A stretch of DNA of 64,000 nucleotides from Methanoculleus sp. (GTDB lineage Archaea > Halobacteriota > Methanomicrobia > Methanomicrobiales > Methanoculleaceae): positions 1 through 64,000 of the forward strand of contig JAHDQM010000028.1 in assembly GCA_018433835.1 (NCBI GenBank), read 5' to 3'. Under the pieces are notes generated by a model. The model saw nothing but the letters and a program-made list of their open reading frames with translations. It made no database searches and was not told the origin of the DNA. The translations under genes were made by a program, and so were the position numbers. This document shows positions 17,463 through 25,796 of this stretch, piece by piece. The stretch's first letter is position 1. Every line of letters begins with the position of its first letter.

Positions 17463-17966
17463 TCACGCGAAGGGATGCTTTGCAGTATCTTTCCGGGCGA
17501 GCACCTCGTTCATCGCCGGCTCGCCCGTGATCGCCCGGCGGAGGGCAGTCTTTGTCGCCTCGTAGTTCCAGTCATAGATCTTCTTTTTGTCCACTGCATC
17601 CCACTCGATGAAAACCGATGCGATGACCAGCAGGTTATCGGCCTCCGACTCGGGGATGGTGCCTTCCGCAACGCTGTCCACCACCGCCTTCGCGACGGCG
17701 GCCTGGGCCGGGCCGAAGATCAGGAGAGCCTGGCTCGCGTTCTTGATAGTGACCTTGTTGACCATCAGCGTCGGGGGCTTTGCCGGAATGTTCGGGGTGA
17801 GCACGGCAAGGAGCGGCGTGTGGCCACGTTCCGGGGACGCCAGCGCCGTGACGAAGGCCTGTTCCACGCTGCTCCCCTTCTTTCCGATGACCAGATCGAT
17901 GTGGGCAACCTCCGGCCCTTCGCCGACGAGCGCCTCCCCGATGAGGGCATGTTCGAAGTCAACCAT
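17463..17966 (-). CDS. fae: Formaldehyde-activating enzyme (Fae)
   Basis: Condenses formaldehyde with tetrahydromethanopterin to methylene-H4MPT in the cytoplasm, feeding or protecting the C1 pathway of a methanogen. The 167-residue protein shows the family signatures FEHALIGEALVGEGPEVAHIDL, with the conserved His in EVAHID, VNKVTIKNASQALLIFGPAQAAVA near 95 and a stand-alone Fae length, not a fusion with hexulose-phosphate synthase. The ATG at 17966 has a strong GGAGGT 8 nt upstream; the frame extends 65 codons further but that part is not Fae-like. A TATA-like CCTATATCG is about 31 nt upstream of the ATG. Confidence 0.93.
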   Translation of the reverse strand: MVDFEHALIGEALVGEGPEVAHIDLVIGKKGSSVEQAFVTALASPERGHTPLLAVLTPNIPAKPPTLMVNKVTIKNASQALLIFGPAQAAVAKAVVDSVAEGTIPESEADNLLVIASVFIEWDAVDKKKIYDWNYEATKTALRRAITGEPAMNEVLARKDTAKHPFA

Positions 17967-18346
17967 AATCAAATACCTCCTGAACCAGATTACGTCGATA
18001 TAGGTGTGGGGAGGAAAAATGTTGCGGAGAGTGCGGCCGGCCGATGCCCCACGTAATATGGTCCAGGGTTTTCCGATCGTTCCGGGCGGACTGCTGTACG
18101 GGACAAAACGACCATATGCGGCCGGCCGGACCGCAACAGCGACCCCGCAGGGGGAATCCAAAACTCCGTTCGGTGCTGCCGGGCGTGCATCCCCGGCGCT
18201 TCTCGAACCATACCCTTATATTTCCCGCTCCATAATATTAATTAAAAACGCAGCTCGGAGAGAGTTGCGTCGTCTTGACCTGTGCCCGGCGCTCCCGTCA
18301 GGAGCGGGATGCGTCAGGTGCGTACCGGATCTATCGGGGAGCTGTT
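17967..18346. other. Divergent promoter region between fae and inositol-phosphate synthase
   Basis: About 380 nt without a supported gene. It holds the fae promoter near 17995-18003 on the minus strand. On the plus strand CCCTTATATTTCCC (18212-18225) and the AT-rich stretch around 18231-18248 are candidate TATA sites for the synthase gene, leaving a leader of roughly 80-110 nt. Confidence 0.45.
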
Positions 18347-19450
18347 GTGGACACGATCAGGATTGCAATTGTGGGCGTCGGGAACTGTGCCTGTTCGCTG
18401 CTGCAGGGGGTCGAATACTACCGGAGAAAGAACGAGAGGGATGCAACCGGGCTGATGCACTGGGACCTCTGCGGCTACCGCCCGTCCGACATCGAAGTGG
18501 CCGCAGCGTTCGATATCGATGCGCGGAAGGTTGGAAAAGACGTCTCCGAAGCGATATTCTCCCCTCCGAACTGCACCACGGTCTTCTGCCCGGAGATGCC
18601 GAGGACCGGTGTGACCGTTCGGATGGGGCGGGTGCTGGACGGCTTTCCCGCGCACATGCAGGGCTACAAGGAGGAGTGCAGGTTCGTGCTCGCCGACGAG
18701 GAGGAAGCGTCGCGCGAGGACGTTGTCCGGGCTCTCGAGGATTCGGGCGCCGAGATGCTGCTCAATTACCTCCCCGTGGGCTCGGAGGAGGCCGCACGGT
18801 TCTACGCCGGCTGTGCGCTGGAGGCGGGGGTCGGCCTTATCAACAACATGCCGGTCTTCATCGCGAGCGACCCCACCTGGGCGACGAAGTTTCGCGAACG
18901 CGGTCTTCCGGTCATCGGAGACGACGTCAAGGCCCAGTTCGGTGCGACGATCACCCACCGGGTTCTCGCCGACCTCTTCCGGCAGCGAGGAGTGAAACTG
19001 GACCGGACCTACCAGCTGAACACCGGCGGGAACACGGATTTTCTGAATATGCTCAACCGCGACCGCCTCGCCTCAAAGAGGACGTCAAAGACCGAAGCGG
19101 TGCAGTCGGTCCTCGAAGAACCTCTCGACGACGACGATATCCACATCGGCCCGAGCGATTACGTCTGCTGGCAGAAGGACAACAAGGTCTGTTTCCTCAG
19201 GATGGAAGGGCGGCTTTTCGGGGACGTTCCCATGCACCTCGACCTCCGCCTCTCCGTCGAGGACTCACCCAACTCAGCGGGAATCGTCATCGACGCCATT
19301 CGGTGCTGCAGGCTCGCCCTTGACAGGGGCATCGGCGGTGCGCTCATATCCCCATCCGCCTACTTCATGAAACACCCACCTGTGCAGGTCAGGGACGACG
19401 ACGCCCACCACATGACCGAGGAGTTCATCCGGGGCTTACGGCGCGACTGA
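18347..19450 (+). CDS. Inositol-3-phosphate synthase (myo-inositol-1-phosphate synthase)
   Basis: NAD-dependent cyclisation of glucose-6-phosphate to inositol-phosphate, used in archaea for archaetidylinositol lipids and di-myo-inositol phosphate-type solutes. The 367-residue product has the NAD-binding GVGNCACSLLQGVEYY near residue 10, VAAAFDID, PVFIASDPTWATKFRERG, GDDVKAQFGATITHR near 205, LNTGGNTDFLNM and SAGIVIDAIRCCRLA, all typical of the actinobacterial/archaeal branch. A GTG start at 18347 is chosen because it has GGGGAG upstream and begins just before the Rossmann strand; the frame extends 24 codons upstream to a poor ATG. The inositol-phosphatase-family gene at 24.9 kb could act downstream. 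Confidence 0.92.
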   Translation: MDTIRIAIVGVGNCACSLLQGVEYYRRKNERDATGLMHWDLCGYRPSDIEVAAAFDIDARKVGKDVSEAIFSPPNCTTVFCPEMPRTGVTVRMGRVLDGFPAHMQGYKEECRFVLADEEEASREDVVRALEDSGAEMLLNYLPVGSEEAARFYAGCALEAGVGLINNMPVFIASDPTWATKFRERGLPVIGDDVKAQFGATITHRVLADLFRQRGVKLDRTYQLNTGGNTDFLNMLNRDRLASKRTSKTEAVQSVLEEPLDDDDIHIGPSDYVCWQKDNKVCFLRMEGRLFGDVPMHLDLRLSVEDSPNSAGIVIDAIRCCRLALDRGIGGALISPSAYFMKHPPVQVRDDDAHHMTEEFIRGLRRD

Positions 19451-19461
19451 AGGCCGGGGCG

Positions 19462-20109
19462 TCACTCGATGAGGACGAGCCCTATCGAGGTGATGTTGCC
19501 GTGCTCAATCTTGCCGTACTCGAGGTCCCTGCAGGGGATGACGTGCAGATCCCACCCGGCTTTCCGGGCGGTGGCGAAGACGTCGATCCCGGCGCCCTCC
19601 ATCGTCGGGCGGACGAGATCCATATGCCGACAAAGTCTACGGATACTCTCGTCGACGACTCCCTCGTGCTCTTCGGCGACGCAGTGCAGGTGCTCGCAGT
19701 AGATGCAGGGGTATCCCCCGAACCCGAACGCCTTCGGGAAATCGTCGTAAAAAGCCGTCTTTTCGAGGAGGTGCACCGTCGAGTTCACCCAGAGGATGAG
19801 GTCGCGGAAGAACGGGTGGAAATCGAGGGGTATCTCTTCGGGTTTGAGGTCCGGGCGCCCCGGGACGCCCTCGAATCGGAGGAGGAGGCCGGTACTGTAC
19901 TCGGCGAGCAGCCGTTGCGTTTCGGCGGGAGTGGGGGCGTACGGCGGGCAGGACATGTGTTTCCCGTAGCCCTTGCACCCGAACCGGCACTTGAACCGCA
20001 CCCACTCCGCAACGACGACGTCGTGGGCCGCTATCCGCCGCGCTTCCGCGCCGCGCTCCCGCGCGAGGGAGGAGAGCCTCCCGATCTCTTCCTCAAGTTC
20101 GCTTCTCAC
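19462..20109 (-). CDS. DUF2284 protein, predicted metal-binding
   Basis: A 215-residue cytosolic protein of the DUF2284 family, common in anaerobes and of unknown function. Its cysteine-rich segments are CRFGCKGYGKHMSCPPYAP near residue 40 and CIYCEHLHC near 130, likely metal or iron-sulfur ligands. The start is uncertain: a GTG at 20109 has GAGG upstream, while a TTG at 20124 also keeps the frame. A TATA-like CTATAAATA sits at 20148-20156 on the minus strand. It converges with the inositol-phosphate synthase gene. Confidence 0.78.
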   Translation of the reverse strand: MRSELEEEIGRLSSLARERGAEARRIAAHDVVVAEWVRFKCRFGCKGYGKHMSCPPYAPTPAETQRLLAEYSTGLLLRFEGVPGRPDLKPEEIPLDFHPFFRDLILWVNSTVHLLEKTAFYDDFPKAFGFGGYPCIYCEHLHCVAEEHEGVVDESIRRLCRHMDLVRPTMEGAGIDVFATARKAGWDLHVIPCRDLEYGKIEHGNITSIGLVLIE

Positions 20110-20278
20110 CGCGCTTCGCCTCAATGAGGGGTATCTGCCGTATCCGGGTATTTATAGGTAGCGTGAGGGAGAGGGGGTTCCGGCGGGGTGTGTATGGTGG
20201 ATGGGTAGGAAGTGACCGGAAGCATGGGCCCGGCGGGTCTGTGGGCACGAGCGTGAGGAGGCTCCTTTCAATAGCACA

Positions 20279-20510
20279 AACCCGTAAACGGTTTTCCACC
20301 GGATATCGCGATTGGGGGAACGACGCTCCGCAGGAGCGGAGTTCGAGCACCGAAGGTGCGAGGTGGGGTTCAGGGGAGGGGGGAGCATCCCCCCTCCCCT
20401 GTCCCCTCCTCCCTGATGGCGATATTCCCACGGTCCAGTGCACGGGCATTTTTGGAAACTCAACCGTTTCCGTAGTCCCCCACGGTTCAGTGTACCGGGC
20501 TTTGCCATCG
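20279..20510 (+). repeat. Modular hairpin repeat R5
   Basis: Plus-orientation copy lying between two minus-strand genes. ACGGTTTTCCACCGGATATCGC near 20288-20309 is the outer end (two consensus blocks). Hairpins CGCTCC-GCA-GGAGCG (20324-20338) and GCACC-GAA-GGTGC (20347-20359) follow. The central palindrome has an 11-bp stem GGGGAGGGGGG/CCCCCCTCCCC around an AGCAT loop (20373-20399). GATGGCGATATTCCC and then ACGGTCCAGTGCACGGGC form the far end. That terminus is duplicated: after a GGAAAC/GTTTCC hairpin, CCCACGGTTCAGTGTACCGG recurs near 20484-20503. Confidence 0.8.
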
Positions 20511-20587
20511 CTTCGGCCAAAAAGCTCCGAAAAAGAAACACCTCTATAACCTGAACCCAAAGACAAACGCCACGAGCGAAAAACCCC

Positions 20588-21748
20588 TCACTCAAAACTC
20601 TCAGGGCGTCTCAAACCCACAGGCTCCCACCCGGCGCAGACGTCCCGTCCGGGGTCGAGCAGCACGTCGTGCGGGAGCCCGATGAGCGAGACCGCCGCGA
20701 GCGCCCCGATGACGCCCCGTCCGCCGTGGAGACGGGCACCGAACCGTTCGGCGGTCGCTTCGGCTGTTTCCCGGTCGATCACCGACTCTCTCGCGCTCCT
20801 GCCGTAGGCCCGGAGATCACGGGGTATTCCGAACCCCTGCCGGACGGCGATACCCCACTCCCGGGACGCCGCCTCGTCTGCAACGAACCGCACGGCGGAC
20901 TCCTCGATCTGCGGCACCAGGTCGGGCTCCACCGCGAGCTCGATGTAACTGCAGGAGTTCCCGGCGGTCCGGGCCTCGAGCCGGGGGTTGAGCATCGCCA
21001 CGCGGTGGCCGATCGGCATGACGCCGTCGAGCTTCGCGAGGTGCTGGAGGAGCGCGAGGGCGAGGGCGAACGTCGCGCCCTCGGTCCCGGTATCGGTGTC
21101 GTCGATCCCGATGGCGACGTAGGCGAGCGCCCGGGTGACCACCTCGCCCTCGACCACCGGTCCTTCGCGGTGGACGGTGACACCGCAGACACCCTCCGCA
21201 AAGGACATCATATCGGTGAGCGAGTAGGCCGGGCCCCCAATGCACCTGATCTGCTGGCGGATGTAGCCGTCGTCGTGAAAGACGCCGACGATCCCGACCG
21301 CCGGCGCGGGGTCGAGCCCCACGGCGACATCCCGCCGCCCGAGGCTCGCCCGCTCCCGGAGCAGGGTCCCGTCCCGGCGGACCGACTGCAGGGCACCGCC
21401 GGCACGGGCGTGATGAAACTCGCAGAAGGCGGCGCACCCCCCGCTCATGCACTCGTGGTAGATCTCAACCTGATCGCCGTCGATGGTGGTGAAGACCCGC
21501 CGGCAGGCGCTCTCCGGCATCACGCTGCTCGCCGCGTAGCGGGCCGCATGCCGTCCCCGCTGCTCCTCCATGAGTTGGACGCACCCCTCCTTGATGAGAC
21601 GGTTCACCCAGTCCTGGACGGTGCTCCTGGGGGTATCGGTAGCCGCCGCAATATCTGCCACCGTAAAGGAGCCTCTCTCAAGCGTCGCCCGGCGCATCAG
21701 CCGGAGGTAATGTTTTCTCCGTTCAAGAACCCTGGACGTACCGGTCAT
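20588..21748 (-). CDS. Winged-helix protein fused to a TiaS / methanogenesis-marker-11-like domain
   Basis: The 386-residue protein begins with a helix-turn-helix segment (FTVADIAAATDTPRSTVQDW near residues 28-47, then LIKEGCVQL) and continues with a Cys/His-rich stretch (CMSGGCAAFCEFHH near 105). The second half carries IGIDDTDTGTEGATFALALALL near 210, NSCSYIEL, WGIAVRQGFGIP and RGVIGALAAVSLIGLP, the pattern of the TiaS-like DUF1743 domain also present in methanogenesis marker protein 11. Function is unknown; DNA binding with nucleotide-dependent activity is inference. The ATG at 21748 overlaps homoserine dehydrogenase by 26 nt, so it is the last gene of the ACT-hom operon. Confidence 0.6.
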   Translation of the reverse strand: MTGTSRVLERRKHYLRLMRRATLERGSFTVADIAAATDTPRSTVQDWVNRLIKEGCVQLMEEQRGRHAARYAASSVMPESACRRVFTTIDGDQVEIYHECMSGGCAAFCEFHHARAGGALQSVRRDGTLLRERASLGRRDVAVGLDPAPAVGIVGVFHDDGYIRQQIRCIGGPAYSLTDMMSFAEGVCGVTVHREGPVVEGEVVTRALAYVAIGIDDTDTGTEGATFALALALLQHLAKLDGVMPIGHRVAMLNPRLEARTAGNSCSYIELAVEPDLVPQIEESAVRFVADEAASREWGIAVRQGFGIPRDLRAYGRSARESVIDRETAEATAERFGARLHGGRGVIGALAAVSLIGLPHDVLLDPGRDVCAGWEPVGLRRPESFE

Positions 21749-22712
21749 GGATGTAGAGGAGGTCGCCGATAACGGCACTGGCAGTCTCCGTGGAACCCGC
21801 ACCCTTCCCGATGAACGTGAGGTCCCCGGCGAGGTCCGTCTCCACGGTGACGGCGTTGAGTGTTCCTTCGACAACGAGCGGGTGCGCTTTTGCGACGATC
21901 CTTGGTGAGACGCGGAGCACCCCGGCCTCCGGGATGATCTCGCCGATCAGCCGGATGGTGCAGTCCTGGTCTTCTGCAAGCCGCAGGGCGTCGGGTGTCA
22001 GGAGGGTGATCCCCGTCCTCTCCACGTCGTCGAGCGTGGTCTGCATATCGAGGACGGTGTTCGCGAGGATGACCAGCTTGATCGCCGCGTCGATCCCTTC
22101 GACATCGTAGGTGGGGTCTGCCTCGGCATACCCGAGTTCCCGGGCCTCGGCAAGGGCCTGTTCGTAGGTGAGGCTATCTTCGGCCATCCGGGTGAGGATG
22201 TAGTTGCAGGTGCCGTTGAAGACCCCATAGAGCCGGGAGATTGTGTTCCCGGCGAGCCCCTCCCGTATTGCATGGATGAGCGGGATCGCGCCGCAGACCG
22301 TCGCTTCGTAATTCAGGAGAACGCCGTTTGCCTCAGCAAGGGCCCTGAGTTCGGGGTAGGCGAGGGCTATAGGGCCTTTGTTCGAGGTGACAACGTGTTT
22401 ACGCCGCCGGAGAGCCCCACGGATGTGGCCCAGTGCCGGTTCGGCGGTCTCTACGTTCGTCGGAGTCACCTCGACGAGGACGTCGTAGTCCGCCTTCGCC
22501 ACCACGTCCGCGGGGCTGACGCCCGGACTGCCGCAGGGGCCGCCGTTTCCTTTCCGGTCAAGCGCCGCTAGAAGGTCGATCCCGCCAGCATCGATGATAC
22601 CGCCCCTTGAATCGGCAAGCCCGGTGACGGTGATATTGAGGTCTTTTGCAAGGATCGCCCGGGCAATGCCCCGGCCGACCGAGCCGAACCCGAGAAGTGC
22701 AATCCGTATCAT
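21723..22712 (-). CDS. hom: Homoserine dehydrogenase
   Basis: NAD(P)H-dependent reduction of aspartate semialdehyde to homoserine on the way to threonine and methionine. The 329-residue protein has the N-terminal GFGSVGRGIARAI nucleotide-binding loop, VTSNKGPIALAY near 108 with the conserved Lys, GAIPLIHAIREGLAGN near 148, GTCNYILTRMAE near 173 and EADPTYDVEGIDAAIK near 203. It lacks the C-terminal ACT domain of many bacterial enzymes; an ACT protein is encoded by the upstream gene, whose TAA overlaps this ATG by one base. That arrangement suggests a separate regulatory subunit. Confidence 0.95.
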   Translation of the reverse strand: MIRIALLGFGSVGRGIARAILAKDLNITVTGLADSRGGIIDAGGIDLLAALDRKGNGGPCGSPGVSPADVVAKADYDVLVEVTPTNVETAEPALGHIRGALRRRKHVVTSNKGPIALAYPELRALAEANGVLLNYEATVCGAIPLIHAIREGLAGNTISRLYGVFNGTCNYILTRMAEDSLTYEQALAEARELGYAEADPTYDVEGIDAAIKLVILANTVLDMQTTLDDVERTGITLLTPDALRLAEDQDCTIRLIGEIIPEAGVLRVSPRIVAKAHPLVVEGTLNAVTVETDLAGDLTFIGKGAGSTETASAVIGDLLYIHDRYVQGS

Positions 22713-23200
22713 TATCCGTCCTCCAGGGGCTCGATGATGAGGAGGTCCTTCTGTTCTGCGACTTCGCGCAGGAGTCTGATCGCCTTCTTCATCTCCGCCC
22801 GGGTGGTCGAACGGATGATGATGCGGGCCGAAGAAGGGGAGCTGATCGCCGGCATAGCAAGGGAGAGTTCCGTCACCTCCGCAGAGCCGGTCCGATCAAT
22901 CCTGTCGACGGTGTCGGAGAGGTCCGTGTGCATCAAATGGCCGATCACGATCAGCGTGCATTCATAGAGGAGCCGCTCCTCGCCGATACGCACGACGCTG
23001 ACACCCTGCTCCCGGAGCAGTTCGAGGAGTTTCTCAAGGCGCCCCTCGGGGAGTTCCAGCACGATCTGGACGTCCAGCACCTCAGCTGCCGTCGAAGTCT
23101 CCCTCTGGTGGATAACCGCGATGATGTTCCCCCCGACGGCCGAGATCGGTTGAAGGGCCGCGACCAGCTGTCCGGGCTGGTCCCTCATCTCGAGTTTCAT
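22712..23200 (-). CDS. ACT-domain protein, probable regulator of homoserine dehydrogenase
   Basis: A 162-residue cytosolic protein. The N-terminal half (MKLEMRDQPGQLVAALQPISAVGGNIIAVIHQRE) is an ACT-type amino-acid-binding module with the usual DxPGxL loop; a second, weaker alpha/beta repeat follows. It is the first gene of the operon and overlaps hom by one base. Since hom here lacks its own ACT domain, feedback control of hom by threonine through this protein is a reasonable inference. ATG at 23200 is preferred over a codon four residues upstream because AGGT precedes it. Confidence 0.82.
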   Translation of the reverse strand: MKLEMRDQPGQLVAALQPISAVGGNIIAVIHQRETSTAAEVLDVQIVLELPEGRLEKLLELLREQGVSVVRIGEERLLYECTLIVIGHLMHTDLSDTVDRIDRTGSAEVTELSLAMPAISSPSSARIIIRSTTRAEMKKAIRLLREVAEQKDLLIIEPLEDG

Positions 23201-23320
23201 GGATACCTGCAAAAAACCACCTGCTGAATGGTTGACCTGCCGGAGAGATAAGCCTTTTACCCGGGAACCAGTCCTTCGACGGGAGGTGTGCCGTAAAAAT
23301 AGAGAGGGATGGCAGCCTTG

Positions 23321-24037
23321 TTACTTCACCGACCCGGGCGCACCGGTGACGATCGTAAGGGACCGGGCAAACTCCGGGAGGATCTCGGCAGGGATGCCCA
23401 TGACGAGTTCGTCGTTCTCGATCCCGGAGAACCGGCGCGAGCCGTCGCACCCGAGGGAGTAGTTGATCCTGCCGGTGAGGTAGGGCAGCGCGGTCGCGTC
23501 CGCACAGACCGACTGGATCCCCGACATCGTGGATTCTATCCGTCCGCCGAGTTGGTAGAGCGCGGCCTGTGCGAGTTTCAGCATCGCCCGCGGGTTTGCA
23601 ACGATGACGACGACGTGCGGGTCGAACGGCGTCTTCTCGAGCGGCGCGTAGACTGTCGCATAGGTCTCGAGTTCCGGGACGTGCGGCACCTGCCGGATGG
23701 TCCGCATGCAGGCGGCCCAGCTCTCGAACTTGCCGAGCTTGTAGTAGAACTCTCCCGAGCGGAGGCTCTGCGTGAGTTCCTTCAGCCCGAGGGCCCAGCC
23801 GCCACCCATGCAGACGTGTTTGTCGGCGGTCGCGTAAAAGATCGCGCCGTCCAGCCGGGCCCTGCTGATCATCTGGCAGTGGCGAACCGTCTCCTCGATC
23901 GGCCCGACTCCTTCGGGGATGCCCTCGGGGCTCTTTGCAAGTTTGACCGCGACCGGTGAACCCCGCAGGTCGAGGGCTTTCTTGAGCGTCTCTGCGATCT
24001 CCGCGTAGGGGATCTCCGTACGCATCTGGTCTTCCAT
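23321..24037 (-). CDS. DUF169 family protein
   Basis: A 238-residue cytosolic protein of the DUF169 family, frequent in methanogens and other anaerobes and without an assigned function. Family hallmarks are GSPVAVKLAKSPEGIP near residue 26, RHCQMISRARLDGAIFYATADKHVCMGG near 53, a cysteine-containing WAACMRTIRQVP, and NPRAMLKLAQAALYQLGG. The conserved Cys residues may bind a metal or iron-sulfur cluster. ATG at 24037 is chosen; GGAG lies about 12 nt upstream. A separate transcription unit from nadK is likely because of the 73-nt gap. Confidence 0.8.
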   Translation of the reverse strand: MEDQMRTEIPYAEIAETLKKALDLRGSPVAVKLAKSPEGIPEGVGPIEETVRHCQMISRARLDGAIFYATADKHVCMGGGWALGLKELTQSLRSGEFYYKLGKFESWAACMRTIRQVPHVPELETYATVYAPLEKTPFDPHVVVIVANPRAMLKLAQAALYQLGGRIESTMSGIQSVCADATALPYLTGRINYSLGCDGSRRFSGIENDELVMGIPAEILPEFARSLTIVTGAPGSVK

Positions 24038-24110
24038 AATCGTGCTCACTCCTCTGTGGAGATAGTCCCCGTGGTCACTCATAAAATCTCTGTTCGGGGT
24101 ATCGGCAGGG

Positions 24111-24923
24111 TCAGAGATTGCGCAGTTTGTGGTTCACTTTCTCAAAGAAGGGTTTGCCCGAATGGACAAAGAGGGCAGGCTGATCCGACTTCTTAACCGT
24201 GATAGTAGCCTCTTGCTCCAGTTCGAACGAACTCTGCCCGTCGATGACGAGATGCGCCGGCTTTTCGGTCTCAAGGGTGATCTCGAGGTTCCTCCCGGTG
24301 CTGATGAGGTGAGGCCGGGACGAGAGCATGTAGGGTGCAAGCGGTACGAGGAGGAAACCTTCGATCTGCGGGTCGACGATCGGCCCTCCTGCGCTCATGG
24401 CGTAGGCGGTCGAACCGGTCGGGGTCGATATGAGCAGGCCGTCGGCCCGGAACCGCTCCGCGGCCGTCCCGTCGACGTAGACGCCGAACCGGAGCATCTT
24501 CGCCGGCCGGTCGGTGACGACGAGCCCCTCGTTGAGGGCATCGCCGAGCCGCTTCCCGTTGACGGAGAGGCTGACCCGCATCCGGTGCTCGACACGGAAC
24601 CCATCCGGGTGGGCGGCGAAGAACGCGCGCGCTTCGTCGGGCTCCAGGTCTGCGAGGAACCCCACCTCGCCCCAGTTTATCCCGAGAACCGGCACCTGCT
24701 TCTTCATCTGGTGGACGGTGAGGAGGACCGATCCGTCACCGCCGACGACCACGACCAGGTCGCCGCCGATCTTCTCAAACGGGATACCCTCTTTGCCGAG
24801 GTGCCTTGCCGTACCCTCTTCGAGAGCGACATCGTGCCCCAGGCCTTCGAGTTCCCGGATGAGCGACGCGGTGTAGCTGAGTGCATCAGCATCGTCGATA
24901 CGCGATACCAGGACAATCTTCAT
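24111..24923 (-). CDS. nadK: NAD kinase
   Basis: Phosphorylates NAD to NADP, with ATP or polyphosphate. The 270-residue protein contains VVVVGGDGSVLLTVH near residue 58 (the GGDG phosphate donor loop), GINWGEVGFL near 81, ADGLLISTPTGSTAYAMSAGGPIV near 155 and PLAPYMLSSRP near 193. It starts 7 nt after the upstream inositol-phosphatase-family gene ends. In Methanocaldococcus jannaschii related domains are fused as an NADP phosphatase/NAD kinase, so this adjacency fits a functional pair. Confidence 0.94.
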   Translation of the reverse strand: MKIVLVSRIDDADALSYTASLIRELEGLGHDVALEEGTARHLGKEGIPFEKIGGDLVVVVGGDGSVLLTVHQMKKQVPVLGINWGEVGFLADLEPDEARAFFAAHPDGFRVEHRMRVSLSVNGKRLGDALNEGLVVTDRPAKMLRFGVYVDGTAAERFRADGLLISTPTGSTAYAMSAGGPIVDPQIEGFLLVPLAPYMLSSRPHLISTGRNLEITLETEKPAHLVIDGQSSFELEQEATITVKKSDQPALFVHSGKPFFEKVNHKLRNL

Positions 24924-24930
24924 ACTCGGT

Positions 24931-25707
24931 TCACCTCAGGTACTCGATGACCTTGTTGTGCACGACGCCGTTCGTGGCAACGAGGCTTCGTCCGACGGAG
25001 ACCTCGTCGGGGAAGAGCAGGGCGCTCCCTTCGAGATCGGAGACAGTTCCTCCGGCCTCCTCGCAGACCAGCATCCCCGCCGCCGCGTCGGTGACGCGGA
25101 GCGTCCCCCGCACGTCGACAAACCCGTCGATACGGCCGCACCCGACGTAGCAGAGCTCGAGCGCCGATGCGCCGAGGAGGCGCCACCGCCGGATCTTCCT
25201 GCCTATCATCTGGACCCTGGTCGGGTCGAACTTCCGGCCGTAGACGCTCATGGCGCTCTCTTCGAGGAGCGATACCCTCGAGACACGGATGGGATGCCCG
25301 TCGAGGAAGGCACCCCGCCCCCGGACGGCGTGGAACGTCTCGCCCGTGGCGAGGTTCTGGACGTATCCCGCCTGCACGACTCCTTCTTCTGCATAAGCGA
25401 TGGAGAGGGCGTAGAAGGGGATCCCGACAACGGCGTTGTAGGTACCGTCAACCGGGTCGAGGAAGATGGTTCCTTCCTCCCCGCCCATCTCGGCGCACCC
25501 GAGTTCCTCGCTGATCAGGCACCGGCAGAACGGGTGGCGCGCGAAGTAGTCCACGACGATGTCTTCTGCGACCTGGTCTATCTTTTTGGTGGGCGTGCCG
25601 TCCGCGCCCATCTTAACGTACGCCCCTGCTTCCGGCGTTCCGACCATGCCGGCCACGGCATCTCGAACAGCCCCCGCCACATCGTCACACGCCCGGATAA
25701 ACTCCAT
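24931..25707 (-). CDS. Inositol monophosphatase-family phosphatase (archaeal FBPase IV / IMPase / NADP phosphatase type)
   Basis: Mg-dependent, lithium-sensitive-type sugar phosphatase of 258 residues. It has ISEELG near residue 66 (metal-binding Glu), LDPVDGTYNAVVGIPFYALSIA near 83 (the DPxDGT metal site) and the C-terminal RVTDAAAGMLVCEEAGG near 205, equivalent to the WD..A block with Trp absent. Archaeal members hydrolyse fructose-1,6-bisphosphate and inositol-1-phosphate, and some hydrolyse NADP. Coupling to nadK makes NADP phosphatase an option; inositol-phosphate synthase at 18.3 kb makes inositol phosphatase another. The ATG at 25707 follows GAGGAG. Confidence 0.88.
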   Translation of the reverse strand: MEFIRACDDVAGAVRDAVAGMVGTPEAGAYVKMGADGTPTKKIDQVAEDIVVDYFARHPFCRCLISEELGCAEMGGEEGTIFLDPVDGTYNAVVGIPFYALSIAYAEEGVVQAGYVQNLATGETFHAVRGRGAFLDGHPIRVSRVSLLEESAMSVYGRKFDPTRVQMIGRKIRRWRLLGASALELCYVGCGRIDGFVDVRGTLRVTDAAAGMLVCEEAGGTVSDLEGSALLFPDEVSVGRSLVATNGVVHNKVIEYLR

Positions 25708-25738
25708 CAACTCTCCTCGTTCCTTCTCTCGTTTTACG

Positions 25739-25749
25739 GTGTATTTATG
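25739..25749 (+). promoter_or_regulatory. Putative TATA region of the aIF5A gene
   Basis: ACGGTGTATTTATGTACTG contains a TATA-like TATTTATGT about 50 nt before the aIF5A ATG, in the short divergent gap to the phosphatase gene. Confidence 0.4.
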
Positions 25750-25796
25750 TACTGTAATCCAGATACATTAATCACGCGTTTACCGAGTGAGACAAT

